The position numbers and the translations under genes were made by a program. A stretch of 64,000 nucleotides of DNA from Enterovibrio baiacu. GTDB taxonomy: Bacteria > Pseudomonadota > Gammaproteobacteria > Enterobacterales > Vibrionaceae. How positions within the stretch are numbered: the first letter of the stretch is position 1; each line of letters begins with the position of its first letter. This document shows positions 8,450-17,258 of the stretch, in pieces. The DNA is taken from contig NZ_SCHN01000009.1 in the NCBI RefSeq assembly GCF_004120195.1, positions 94,801 to 158,800 on the forward strand, in the 5' to 3' direction. The notes under the pieces are model-generated. The model was not told the DNA's origin, searched no databases, and saw only the letters and a list, made by a program, of their open reading frames with translations.

Positions 8450-8979
8450 TACGCGCGCTCCTGATCTTCTGAAAGGTCAATGTTCGCGTCTTCTTCTTCA
8501 CGCACGCGGTAATGCGGAGTAATGCCACGAAGGTTATCAATAAGGCTGTCCAGCACTGCAAGGTTAAAGGCGATCATGCCGACGGCAAGCGGGACTTGTG
8601 GTATCCAAAGGGGAATAGGAATGTAACCGTGCGTCACTTCCTCAAAATCGTAGGATTCCCAGACCATATAGGTGCAGTAGTAACTGGCAAAACAGAGCAG
8701 CAAAAATGCGAGTGTTAGCACCACGCTCTCGAGCGGACGTTGCCATGATTCAGGCAAACGTTGAATAGCGAGGTTTACACGAATGTGTCCACCTTCGCGA
8801 AAGGTGTACGCCAAGCCAAAGAACGTCGAGGCGGCAAGCGCGTAGCCTGAGAAATCCTCCGCAGAGGGAACAATAAAGCCAAAGAGTCGGCCGATGATTT
8901 GGGCGAGGATGATCAACATGATCACCACGATAAAAAAACCGGATAAGCCGCCCGACAGCATATACAGGGCTCGTTTCAT
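8449..8979 (-). CDS. TRAP transporter small permease DctQ-type
   Basis: 176 aa with four hydrophobic helices (about 8-30, 43-60, 82-104, 120-145), as in the DctQ family. The FREGGHIRVNLAIQRLP segment between helices two and three is the family motif. The C-terminal tail is acidic (REEEDANIDLSEDQERA). It precedes dctM with a 1-bp overlap. Confidence 0.88.
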   Translation of the reverse strand: MKRALYMLSGGLSGFFIVVIMLIILAQIIGRLFGFIVPSAEDFSGYALAASTFFGLAYTFREGGHIRVNLAIQRLPESWQRPLESVVLTLAFLLLCFASYYCTYMVWESYDFEEVTHGYIPIPLWIPQVPLAVGMIAFNLAVLDSLIDNLRGITPHYRVREEEDANIDLSEDQERA

Positions 8980-9216
8980 TTCAACCTTCCTAGTTTGGCG
9001 CTGTTGGCGTTACCGTCGTTCAGAGGTAAGGCATGGCAGCGCGATATTTCCCTCTCACTTATCATCCTTGCTTTGCCGTACAACTCGCGGCGAACTCACC
9101 GCGTGATACAAAGCCAAGTGACAGGGGCACACGTCTTTTTATTGCTGCATCACACCGTTTTGAATGCATACCTAGCCAAGGCTGATGTTGAGTGCGTGCA
9201 GTCTATTTGTTAGCGG
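8980..9216 (-). other. dctP-dctQ intercistronic gap
   Basis: 237 bp without a gene inside the TRAP operon. It holds a small dyad CGCGG (9086-9090) / CCGCG (9099-9103). TRAP operons often need far more binding protein than permease, and a stem-loop or RNA-processing site here could set that ratio (inference). No U-tract follows, so full termination is unlikely. Confidence 0.4.
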
Positions 9217-10197
9217 TTATTGGGCACTGTAGGCGCTCAATACGGGTGTCAATGCGGCAGGATTTTCTTGTTCCCACTCGTTCGTCATGGTTTGACCAAT
9301 GGCTTGCAGTTCACCCAGCAATTGCGCAGAAGGTTGAGACACCACGATGCCGTTATCAGCAAGGGTTTTTGTGTCTTTTGCTTCTTGTGCTGTGACTTCG
9401 TTCCATCCTCGCGCTTCTGCTTTTGCAGCCGCATCAAGAATGGCTTTTTGATCGTCTTTGTCGAGGCGTTTAAACGCACGCTTGTTCACGACAACGAAGT
9501 TCTTCGGGATCCACGCTTTGATTTCATTGAAGTGGCTCAGGTAATCCCATGCTTGACCGTTCGCACCCGTTGAAGGAGATGTGATCATCGCATCGATAAT
9601 GCCCGTGCTGAATGCTTGTGGAATGTCTGGCACTTGTACCGTGGTTGGCGTGGTGTTCATGAGATCTGCCAAACGTGACGTTGATGGGCTGTAAGCGCGC
9701 ATCTTGGTGCCCTTGATGTCCGCCAGCGCGTTCACAGGCTTCTTGGTGTAAAGGCTTTGTGCAGGCCAAGGCACGGTGTAAAGCAAGATCATGCCTTCTT
9801 TGCTCAACTGCTTTTCAATTTCAGGCTTTGCCGCTTCCCACAGTTTCTGAGCTTGTTCGTAGTCCGTGGCAAGGAAAGGAATATTGTCGTGCTTAAAAAT
9901 AGGGTGGGTGTTACCCATGATGCCAATGAACACTTCACCAAGCTGTACTTGACCCGTACGCACGGCGCGTGGGATTTCAGGGTGCTTCATGAGCGATGCG
10001 CCTGAGTGCACGGTAATGTCGACGTCGCCGTCTGTGGATGCTTTAACTTGCTCTGCAAAGTCATAGGCAATTTTGGTTGGCAGGTTTGCGTCACCATACG
10101 GTGTCGGCATGTGCCACTGAGCAGCAATCGCAGAAGAGGCGGTCAATGCGGAGAATGACACGACCATGGCAGGTAGCAGGGTTTTCAACAACTTCAT
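9217..10197 (-). CDS. TRAP transporter solute-binding protein DctP-type
   Basis: 326 aa from ATG 10197, chosen because GGAG stands 7 nt upstream and a clean Sec signal peptide follows (KLLKTLLPAMVVSFSALTASSAIAA). The mature DctP fold shows HSGASLMKHPEIPRAVRTGQVQLGE, the KMRAYSPSTSRL segment with the conserved ligand-carboxylate Arg, and AFSTGIIDAMITSP. It is the periplasmic receptor of the DctQM importer next to it. The ligand is inferred to be a carboxylate such as 5-oxoproline, from the operon only. Confidence 0.92.
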   Translation of the reverse strand: MKLLKTLLPAMVVSFSALTASSAIAAQWHMPTPYGDANLPTKIAYDFAEQVKASTDGDVDITVHSGASLMKHPEIPRAVRTGQVQLGEVFIGIMGNTHPIFKHDNIPFLATDYEQAQKLWEAAKPEIEKQLSKEGMILLYTVPWPAQSLYTKKPVNALADIKGTKMRAYSPSTSRLADLMNTTPTTVQVPDIPQAFSTGIIDAMITSPSTGANGQAWDYLSHFNEIKAWIPKNFVVVNKRAFKRLDKDDQKAILDAAAKAEARGWNEVTAQEAKDTKTLADNGIVVSQPSAQLLGELQAIGQTMTNEWEQENPAALTPVLSAYSAQ

Positions 10198-10224
10198 TGG
10201 AAGTCTCCTTTTCACATGTGTTCG

Positions 10225-11064
10225 TTAAAGAATTGAGAGTTGTTCAGTACTGATATCAGTCACGAGCATCTTCCCTGGCGCGTGAGTGATCGCAATGGGG
10301 GGACGAGCATTCGCAATCGCCAACTGTGGCGTCACACCGCACGCCCAAAATACGGGAATTTCATCGTCTTTAATGGTTACTGGGTCGCCAAAGTCGGGTG
10401 AGGAAATGTCGCTGATACCGATCATTTCTGGGTTGCCAAAGTGAATCGGCGCACCGTGAGATTTCGGCAAACGCGATGTAATTTGAATCGCGCGAATGGC
10501 ATCGGCCGGCGTAAAGGGGCGCATAGACACCACTAAGTTACCGCTGAAATGCTGGCTTGGGTTCGCGGGAATGTTCGTTTGATACATAGAGACGTTGGAC
10601 TGGTTTTCGATGTTACGAAGCGACAGTCCAGCGCGCATCAGTGCATCTTCAAATGAGAAAGAACAGCCAAGCACAAAGGTCACCATGTCTGGACGCCATA
10701 AGTCGCGAATGTTTTGTGTTTCTTTGGTGAACTCACCGTGTCGAAACACACGGTATTCAGGGACGTCAGAACGAATATCAATGTCATCGCCCAGTGCATC
10801 GAGTAAAGGTTGACCGGGAAGCGACACCGCAAGTAAAGGGCAAGCAATGGGGTTTTTCTGGCAGAACAAGAGGAAATCATCCGCCCAATTCTTGGGTAAA
10901 ATCACCACGTTGCCTTGCGCTAAGCCTGATGCGTAGCCGCTGGTGGCGTCTTGAAATTCGCCGCGGCGGATTTTCGTTCTCAGATTACGTGCTTCCGCCA
11001 ATGCGGCGTCACGCTGCATAAATGCGATAGGACGTTCCATGCCTGTCGGTAACGTGGTCGTCAT
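10225..11064 (-). CDS. DUF1445 putative hydro-lyase (YcsI/D-glutamate cyclase family)
   Basis: 279 aa. Family features: [30 protein letters not shown] at the N-terminus, [19 protein letters not shown] with the conserved Cys (about residue 133), and [31 protein letters not shown] followed by FWACGVTPQ. The mammalian relative (DGLUCY) converts D-glutamate to 5-oxo-D-proline, so this enzyme may feed or drain the 5-oxoproline pool that PxpABC hydrolyses. It is first in the eight-gene operon, 27 bp before dctP. NCBI-style annotation is usually just putative hydro-lyase. Confidence 0.85.
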   Translation of the reverse strand: MTTTLPTGMERPIAFMQRDAALAEARNLRTKIRRGEFQDATSGYASGLAQGNVVILPKNWADDFLLFCQKNPIACPLLAVSLPGQPLLDALGDDIDIRSDVPEYRVFRHGEFTKETQNIRDLWRPDMVTFVLGCSFSFEDALMRAGLSLRNIENQSNVSMYQTNIPANPSQHFSGNLVVSMRPFTPADAIRAIQITSRLPKSHGAPIHFGNPEMIGISDISSPDFGDPVTIKDDEIPVFWACGVTPQLAIANARPPIAITHAPGKMLVTDISTEQLSIL

Positions 11065-11426
11065 CCTTAACCCTTACAGTGATTTGTTGTGTTAATTAAA
11101 TGTTGCAGTTTGGTGTCATTCCGTCCAATTATAGTTTTTTACCTTTTGCCATAAAAAAAATTAATCGGTAGCCAAAGGCTGCGATACATCTGCAATTCGT
11201 CACGAGATGGGCTGTTTTAAACGTGTTATTTGGGAATATGTTTGTGAAACCACTCGATTTGTCTCGACCTTGCGTATCCTTTGCACTCGGTGAGTGCATA
11301 AAATTTCTAGATAAAACGTCCAAAGCATGGAACAACGCAGCACCTGAAGGATGCCATTGACGCAAAAAACACGAACAGGTCACGGTCGCTTTGACAGAAT
11401 GTAGACCTTGGTCGCTGGAGGTATTT
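11065..11426. promoter_or_regulatory. divergent intergenic region
   Basis: 362 bp between the divergent 5-oxoproline operon and the DUF2235 gene. AT-rich around 11085-11165, including an A8 run at 11153-11160. It must contain the promoters of both units. No clear operator palindrome was recognised, although the LysR regulator encoded at 12529 is the obvious candidate to bind here. Confidence 0.4.
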
Positions 11427-12518
11427 ATGACGAGCGACAGTGAAAGAGAACATCCATCTAGAGAAAAACATCAGCAACGCCTCATCGTGCTGTTCGACGG
11501 CACGTGGAATGACCCACAAGACCAAACCAACGTCTTCAGACTCGCCAAGTGCATTAAGCCCTTTGATGAAAAGGGTGTGCGTCAGCGTTTTTTCTATGAT
11601 CCGGGGGTAGGCACCTCCGCCGTCACCCGTTTGCTAGGCGGTATATCTGGCTGGGGGTTAACGAAAAACCTCCTCCAAGGGTATGAATGGCTCGCCAAAC
11701 ACTGCCACTCTCAAGAAGAAATTTGGGTATTTGGGTTCAGTCGTGGTGCATACACAGCCCGCAGCTTGGGCGGGATCATTCGCCTGTGTGGCCTGTTGAA
11801 CATTGTCACGCCTGATTTGCTAAAACGCGCCATGGCGCTCTATAGCAACCCATCGCTGACACGGGACTCCGAAGAGTGTGTGAACTTTCGACGCGATTTC
11901 AGCCGCGACGTTGATATTCACTTTATGGGCGTGTGGGACACGGTGGGCGCACTGGGTGTGCCGGGTACGATTTTGTCGGAAAAAGGCGTGTTCAGCTGGC
12001 ACGATACGACGCTGTCTGACAGCATCAAACATGCCTTTCATGCCATGGCGTTAGATGAACACCGAAGCGCTTACAACACGGCGCTGTGGACATGCAATGC
12101 AAACACCGAGATGAGGCCGATTGAAGAGGTCGAACAGCGCTGGTTTATTGGCGCTCATGCTAACGTGGGCGGCGGCTATCCTAACGATACCTTGCGTGAA
12201 ATTCCCTTCGGTTGGATGGCAGAAAAAGCGATGGGGCTGGGGCTTGATTTAGACATGTCGCAGCATGTGTTCACGAAGGAGCCTTGGCGCAAACAACCCC
12301 GCGATTCCTTTCATGAGTTTATTCGCGGTTTGTATGCCACCTTTCAGCGCTTTCGTGGCAAGGGGGATGAAAACGGACGTTTCTATCGTGCGTTCAATCT
12401 CGGTAGAGGGGATTTACCTGCTTTGAATGTCAGTATCGATCCAAGTGTGTGGCAGCGTTGGCATGAACATGATTATCGACCTCAAACGCTGATCAACGCT
12501 GAACAAACACCCCCTTAA
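11427..12518 (+). CDS. DUF2235 alpha/beta-hydrolase (phospholipase-like)
   Basis: 363 aa from ATG 11427, preceded by GGAGG at 5-nt spacing; the longer TTG start at 11391 is less likely. DUF2235 fingerprint: LIVLFDGTWNDPQDQTNV at the N-terminus, VWVFGFSRGAYTAR holding the G-x-S-x-G nucleophile elbow, HFMGVWDTVGALG, and RWFIGAHANVGGGY with the catalytic-type Asp/His environment. Members include the Tle1 phospholipase effectors of type VI secretion, but no immunity, VgrG or other secretion gene is nearby and there is no signal peptide, so a cytoplasmic lipase/esterase role is equally possible. Confidence 0.85.
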   Translation: MTSDSEREHPSREKHQQRLIVLFDGTWNDPQDQTNVFRLAKCIKPFDEKGVRQRFFYDPGVGTSAVTRLLGGISGWGLTKNLLQGYEWLAKHCHSQEEIWVFGFSRGAYTARSLGGIIRLCGLLNIVTPDLLKRAMALYSNPSLTRDSEECVNFRRDFSRDVDIHFMGVWDTVGALGVPGTILSEKGVFSWHDTTLSDSIKHAFHAMALDEHRSAYNTALWTCNANTEMRPIEEVEQRWFIGAHANVGGGYPNDTLREIPFGWMAEKAMGLGLDLDMSQHVFTKEPWRKQPRDSFHEFIRGLYATFQRFRGKGDENGRFYRAFNLGRGDLPALNVSIDPSVWQRWHEHDYRPQTLINAEQTPP

Positions 12519-12528
12519 ACACACAGAC

Positions 12529-13434
12529 TTACTCAATCAGCGTGTGCTCTCCAGCATGACGAGCCGCGACTTGCGTGGCTAACTTCGCCGCTTCTTGTGC
12601 CGCGCCATTCAAGGGCGCGCGCATGAAGGATGCGGTAAATTCTAACGGGGAGGGCGTCCAGTTGCATTCCACCGTCCTCAACCTGCCTGATGCAATTTCA
12701 GGTGCGGCAATCGCCATCGGCAAGGTGGCTACACCAAGCCCATCTGCCGTCATTCGTAAACATGCTGACAACGAACTGGATGTGAAGAAATGCACGCCAG
12801 ACACATCGGCCTGCGCCACGTGCTCTTTGATTTCACAAAATGGCAGGGTATTGCGGGCGTAGGTAATGATGGGCCAAGGCGCGAGGTGTTCCAGAGATTC
12901 TACGGAATCGGGCAATGCAATTGAAGGGCTCGCAACCCACGCTAGCGGGTAGCTGCACAAAGGTAAATTCGTTACAGAAGGCTCTGAAATGGGCCCCATC
13001 AAAAACGCCAAATCCAAAGTTCTATCGAGTAAATCATGGCGCAGGTTTGACGTCACATCGACGGTCACATCTATGTCCAAGCTAGGAAATTTGTCATGCA
13101 AGCAGCGCAAGAACGCCGTAAGCCAAGTATGCACAATGGATTCCGATACCCCTAATCGCAAGGTGCCGCTCAATAGCGCATTGTTCTCTGCACGGCGCTC
13201 AAATTGCTCCGCCGAGATCAGCATCTTTTCAGCATAAGGCAATAGCTCTCGCCCCTTTGCCGTCAATGAAATCGGCGATGCTTCGCGATCAAACAAGGTT
13301 ACGCCAAGTTCTTTTTCCAGCCCTGCAATGCGGGATGAAATTGCCGGTTGAGTGGTGAATTGTTGTTCAGCCGCTTTTCGAAAGCTACGAAGCGTCGCGA
13401 CCAAGACAAAAGTTTCGATTCGTTTAAGGTTCAT
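12529..13434 (-). CDS. LysR-family transcriptional regulator
   Basis: 301 aa. Winged HTH at residues 1-60 (NLKRIETFVLVATLRSFRKAAEQQFTTQPAISSRIAGLEKELGVTLFDR) and a periplasmic-binding-like effector domain from about 90. It ends 10 bp from the convergent DUF2235 gene. The nearest catabolic unit is the 5-oxoproline operon, and LysR genes often sit beside pxp/TRAP clusters, so it probably controls that operon (inference). Confidence 0.9.
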   Translation of the reverse strand: MNLKRIETFVLVATLRSFRKAAEQQFTTQPAISSRIAGLEKELGVTLFDREASPISLTAKGRELLPYAEKMLISAEQFERRAENNALLSGTLRLGVSESIVHTWLTAFLRCLHDKFPSLDIDVTVDVTSNLRHDLLDRTLDLAFLMGPISEPSVTNLPLCSYPLAWVASPSIALPDSVESLEHLAPWPIITYARNTLPFCEIKEHVAQADVSGVHFFTSSSLSACLRMTADGLGVATLPMAIAAPEIASGRLRTVECNWTPSPLEFTASFMRAPLNGAAQEAAKLATQVAARHAGEHTLIE

Positions 13435-13739
13435 GGATCACTCAGTGATGGCTGTTATTGAAAAGATAGACGTTTCAATCGGTTTGGCACAGAGAGCGTT
13501 AGCGTAAGGGAATTTGCAAAGCATGGGCGTGCGGGTTTTGAGAATGGTCGCGCGAAAAGATTCGCGAGGTGCATCGACCTAGAAGGAAAAACGTGCTGAG
13601 AGAAGGAGTGTTGAATGTCTCAATAAATGCACAAAATGTGTAAATGAAATACTTAGTATGTCTGCTAACCAATTGTAAATAATAACGATGACTCAAGGCG
13701 CAATGAGACCTTGATGTTGGCTTACTTAAGGATGAGTTC
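13435..13739. promoter_or_regulatory. divergent gap before small membrane gene
   Basis: 305 bp between divergent genes. AT-rich from about 13620 to 13690 and expected to carry both promoters. Nothing else recognised. Confidence 0.3.
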
Positions 13740-14057
13740 GTGAATTTTTGGAAGGGCAGTGTGGTATTTGGATTGCTGATTGTATTTTCGTCAGCATACA
13801 TTTTTGCGTATCTATATTGGCAATATTTTATGGAAGTGAAACTGGGGCGTCCGCGATCCGAATCCTTTAGCAGCGCGTTGCCTTTGATTTACTTTATAGC
13901 ATGCGCAGTATTTGGCGTGAGAGGGGCAAGAACGGAAAATGGCGTTTCAATACTGGGTTTCGTTTGGGGCTATTTTAAGCCGTTAGTCTATTCCTTATTT
14001 GCCTTCGTTGTTGTCATCGCGCTCATCGCTTTTGTTGGGTTCTTGTTCGTCAAATAA
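13740..14057 (+). CDS. small inner-membrane protein, 105 aa, unknown
   Basis: GTG start at 13740 with AAGGA about 7 nt upstream. Three hydrophobic helices: about 7-27, 48-62 and 78-104, separated by a short charged loop (MEVKLGRPRSESFSSAL) and RGARTENG. No enzymatic motif. A strong terminator follows at once, so it is a monocistronic unit. I do not recognise a family. Confidence 0.65.
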   Translation: MNFWKGSVVFGLLIVFSSAYIFAYLYWQYFMEVKLGRPRSESFSSALPLIYFIACAVFGVRGARTENGVSILGFVWGYFKPLVYSLFAFVVVIALIAFVGFLFVK

Positions 14058-14072
14058 GCGAAGACCACAACC

Positions 14073-14130
14073 TTGCCCTTCTCTCTTTGTTTTTTTGGGA
14101 AACAAGAGAAGGGCAACGTCAGGTTTTTTC
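14073..14130 (+). terminator. Rho-independent terminator
   Basis: 12-bp perfect arms TTGCCCTTCTCT (14073-14084) / AGAGAAGGGCAA (14105-14116), followed after 7 nt by a T-rich run. It lies between the convergent small membrane gene and the ABC ATPase gene and may serve both. Confidence 0.75.
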
Positions 14131-14139
14131 TTTTGTCTG

Positions 14140-15540
14140 TTAAACCGCTTTTGTAGCACCCAAACTAATCACCGAGTCACAGCGCTTCTCGATAAGATTC
14201 TTATCATGGCTGACCAACAACACGGCGCAGCCTTGCTCTTTGGCTAGGGAAATTAAAATCTCTGTCACTTCCTTGGCAATGATCGGGTCGAGTCGAGAAG
14301 TGGGTTCATCAGCGAACAAGAACACAGGGTCGAGCAGTAGCGCACGAAGAATGGAAAAACGCTGTAGCTCGCCGCCAGAGACTGAGGTACTGCGTCTTTC
14401 AAGCAGCTCAGGGGCTAGTTTGAGTTTTTCCATTAAGGGCGCGACCTTCTGTTTATCAATGCTGTGAAGCGTGAGCAGATCGTCCAGCAGTGTCCCAAGC
14501 GTGACGCTAGATGTCACCGCGGATGGAGGGTCTTGAAACAGCTTGAGCCATTGATAAGGGGTGGCGTTTTCATTCGGCTTTTTGATGTTGCCTTCCAAAG
14601 GCGGAAGCAGCCCAAGCAGCGTGTCACCCAATGTGCTTTTACCGCAGCCGCTATCGCCAACCACACCCATGACTTCACCTGCGTGAAGCGTGAAAGAAAT
14701 GTCTTTCGCTAATGCTTGGTTGTTCCGACCAATACTTAACATCTCTGCGGTTAAAACAGGTTTGGTGAGTGCTTGCGGGTATTCGCTTTTCTGCCAATGG
14801 CGAGGATCAGCGGCAATCAGGGCTTGGGTGTATGTATGTTGCGGCGCTTCGAGCACTTGTGCCGCTGTGCCTTGCTCAACCACAGTGCCTTCTTTCATCA
14901 CAATGATGTCGCCCCCAATTTGGCGGGCAACGTCGATATCATGGGTAATTGTGAGCAAGCCGCCACCTTGGGCGCTTTTTATCAAAAGCTGAATGATGTC
15001 ATCCCTGCGGCTAACATCGAGCCCTTTGGTGGGTTCATCCGCCAGAATCAAGGTTGCGCCGCCTGCTGTGGCGGCCGCCACGGCCAAACGTTGCGCCATG
15101 CCACCAGAAAGCTGGCCGGGTCGTTTCAACGCACTGGATTTTAGCCCCAACTCATCCAAATCGTGTATCGCGTTTTCAAACGCGGATTCAGGGTTTTGTT
15201 CATGTACACACTCGTAAACTTCGGCCACTTGTTGGTAGCTTTGCATCAGCGGATCTAACGCGCGCCAAGGCTCTTGGGGCAACATGATCATCTGTTTCCC
15301 CCAAAGCGTTTTTAATGCGGGAACATCATGGGATTTCCCCATGATTTCGACGCGACCGTATTGCTGTAATGTTGCGGGTAACAAGCCAATGATCGCTTGC
15401 GCTAACAGGCTTTTTCCAGAACCAGTTTGACCCAAAATGGTTAGCGGTTTGTCCTGAAATAACGATAACGAGAGTGGCTCAAGCAGCGACACATCCCCGG
15501 CGGTGATCGACAGATCAGTCAATTGAATTAATGGGGTCAT
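14140..15540 (-). CDS. fused double ATPase of a peptide/nickel/opine-type ABC importer (DppD-DppF fusion)
   Basis: 466 aa with two complete ABC domains in one chain. Domain 1 has Walker A GQTGSGKS near residue 36, signature LSGGMAQR and Walker B LILADEPTKGLD. Domain 2 (from about 265) has GDSGCGKST, VSGGELQR and FLFADEPTSRLD. Most relatives keep these as two proteins. It energises the permeases encoded directly upstream, whose gene overlaps its start by 26 bp. Last gene of the Zur-box operon. Domain 2 lacks most of the usual oligopeptide-binding C-terminal extension, as in nickel/metallophore systems (weak indication). Confidence 0.9.
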   Translation of the reverse strand: MTPLIQLTDLSITAGDVSLLEPLSLSLFQDKPLTILGQTGSGKSLLAQAIIGLLPATLQQYGRVEIMGKSHDVPALKTLWGKQMIMLPQEPWRALDPLMQSYQQVAEVYECVHEQNPESAFENAIHDLDELGLKSSALKRPGQLSGGMAQRLAVAAATAGGATLILADEPTKGLDVSRRDDIIQLLIKSAQGGGLLTITHDIDVARQIGGDIIVMKEGTVVEQGTAAQVLEAPQHTYTQALIAADPRHWQKSEYPQALTKPVLTAEMLSIGRNNQALAKDISFTLHAGEVMGVVGDSGCGKSTLGDTLLGLLPPLEGNIKKPNENATPYQWLKLFQDPPSAVTSSVTLGTLLDDLLTLHSIDKQKVAPLMEKLKLAPELLERRSTSVSGGELQRFSILRALLLDPVFLFADEPTSRLDPIIAKEVTEILISLAKEQGCAVLLVSHDKNLIEKRCDSVISLGATKAV

Positions 15541-16324
15541 CGCCTGTTCCTGCTAAAAGATGAAAACCTAACACCAGCAATGCGACCACAACCAAAGGTT
15601 GCGCCAACACCCACGGTGCTTCGATATAGAACGGGAAGAGTTCGACACTCATTAATCCAAGTTCTGCGAGCGGCGGCTGAATACCAACAGCGACAAAACC
15701 AAGTGATGCCATCATGAGGATGGCGTTTGCCCCCCCAAAAGCGGCCATGGTGAGTATCGAAGGCAAAATGGCTGGCCAGATATGGCGTTTAAATTGATAC
15801 CACTTTCCAAACCCCATCATGGCGGAGAGTTGCCTTTCCGGGCTATTGATTTTGGTGCGAGTGATGACGCGGGTGACGCGGTAATACTCGACCCACTGAA
15901 CCAGTGAAATCGCCAAATAAAGCACAAGGAATGAACCCGGCGCGATGGCGGCGAGCAATAGCACCATGACCAAACCGGGTAAAGCGAGCAGAATGTTCAC
16001 CAATACGTCCAAGGCTTGTTCAACGCGACCTCCTGCCCATGCTGAGCACACACCAAGGGCAACGCCCAACACGGAGGAGGTGATGACGCAGAGCAAACTT
16101 AACGAGAAAGACAGCGCAATGGCACTGGCAAGGCGCGTTGCCATGTCTCGCCCGAAGTGATCAGTACCTAACCAATGCACACTATCAGGTGGAAGCAGTG
16201 TCATCGTGAGGTTTTGTTGTTCAATGGTGTAAGGCGATAGCCAGCTAACGCAAAGTGCAAAACCAAACAGCACGAACAAAATGGATAGCCCGATACGTTG
16301 TCGAGGCGTGAGATTTTTCATCAT
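15515..16324 (-). CDS. ABC importer permease, DppC/NikC type
   Basis: 269 aa from ATG 16324 (ATGA coupling with the upstream permease); the longer ORF to 16483 is overlap with that gene and is rejected. N-terminal helix and the usual DppC-type motif LLPPDSVHWLGTDHFGRDMATRLASA, then five further membrane spans and an EAA-type loop near RQLSAMMGFGKW. Pairs with the DppB-type protein to form the inner-membrane channel. Confidence 0.9.
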   Translation of the reverse strand: MMKNLTPRQRIGLSILFVLFGFALCVSWLSPYTIEQQNLTMTLLPPDSVHWLGTDHFGRDMATRLASAIALSFSLSLLCVITSSVLGVALGVCSAWAGGRVEQALDVLVNILLALPGLVMVLLLAAIAPGSFLVLYLAISLVQWVEYYRVTRVITRTKINSPERQLSAMMGFGKWYQFKRHIWPAILPSILTMAAFGGANAILMMASLGFVAVGIQPPLAELGLMSVELFPFYIEAPWVLAQPLVVVALLVLGFHLLAGTGDDPINSID

Positions 16325-17256
16325 TGTGCTTCTCTCCCTCTCGGATCGATCCAATAACAGGCGAGGTCGATAATGCTGTTTAGCACCACAAACAAAATGC
16401 CCATTGCCAGCGCACAGCCTTGAATTACGGGAATGTCTCGCGCAAAAATGGCGTGTGCTAAACCGTGCCCAACGCCCGGCCATGAAAACAGGGATTCGAT
16501 CATCACAATGCCTTCAATCACGCTCACCAGTTGAATGCCGATAAAGGCAATCACGGGCACGGCCATGTTTCTTACGCCATGGCGGAGAAAGGTTTGTACT
16601 TCCGATAATCCTTTAACACGGGAGAATTGATAGAAAGGCGAATTCAACACGTTGAGTGTGCTGGCATGCACAACGCGGTTAGACACTGCCGCCAAGCTAA
16701 TACCCAGTGTGAGGGCGGGCAGTACGAGGTGCTGCCAGGTACCAAAGCCTGCGACAGGAAGCAATTGCCATTCCATCGCAAAGATCAGGATCAGCACCAA
16801 CCCCAGTACAAACACAGGCAGTGCTTTGGTGCAGGTGGACAGCCAAACAAGCGCACTGTTAATGGCGCCGCCTTTTTTGGCTGACCAAATTCCTAAGGGC
16901 ACGGCAATCAGTGAAGACAGCAAAATCCCAAACACTGCGAGCAGTAGCGAATGGCCGAGCAGGTGGGCAACGGCTTCGCTCACCGGTAATCCGCTCACGA
17001 GTGAATTGCCAAGGTTAAATTGCATCAGATCCATCAACCAGCTTACATAACTGCTCACCCAGCCTTGGTCGAGGTTCAATTCTTCGCGCACCAAGTTAGC
17101 AGCGGCGGTATCCACGTTGTCTTGCCCGTATCGGCTTGCCGCAATGCGGTAAGCCATATCACCGGGTAAGCTTCTCATCATGATGAACGTGAGGGTACCA
17201 ACCCCCCACGCCACGAGAACCAATTGGAATAACCGCTTTTTAATCAGCGAAAGCAT
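16321..17256 (-). CDS. ABC importer permease, DppB/NikB type
   Basis: 311 aa with six membrane segments. Characteristic DppB pieces: LVAWGVGTLTFIMMRSLPGD at the N-terminus, GHSLLLAVFGILLSSLIAVPLGIWSA, PALTLG, and IVMIESLFSWPGVGHGLAHAIFARDIPVIQG at the end. It begins 2 bp after the binding-protein stop, in one operon. Confidence 0.9.
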   Translation of the reverse strand: MLSLIKKRLFQLVLVAWGVGTLTFIMMRSLPGDMAYRIAASRYGQDNVDTAAANLVREELNLDQGWVSSYVSWLMDLMQFNLGNSLVSGLPVSEAVAHLLGHSLLLAVFGILLSSLIAVPLGIWSAKKGGAINSALVWLSTCTKALPVFVLGLVLILIFAMEWQLLPVAGFGTWQHLVLPALTLGISLAAVSNRVVHASTLNVLNSPFYQFSRVKGLSEVQTFLRHGVRNMAVPVIAFIGIQLVSVIEGIVMIESLFSWPGVGHGLAHAIFARDIPVIQGCALAMGILFVVLNSIIDLACYWIDPRGREAQ

Positions 17257-17258
17257 GC

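Noticed and set aside
16325-16483. 159-bp N-terminal extension of the DppC-type permease
   Set aside because: It lies inside the upstream permease gene in another frame and reads as a shadow; ATG 16324 gives the normal family N-terminus.
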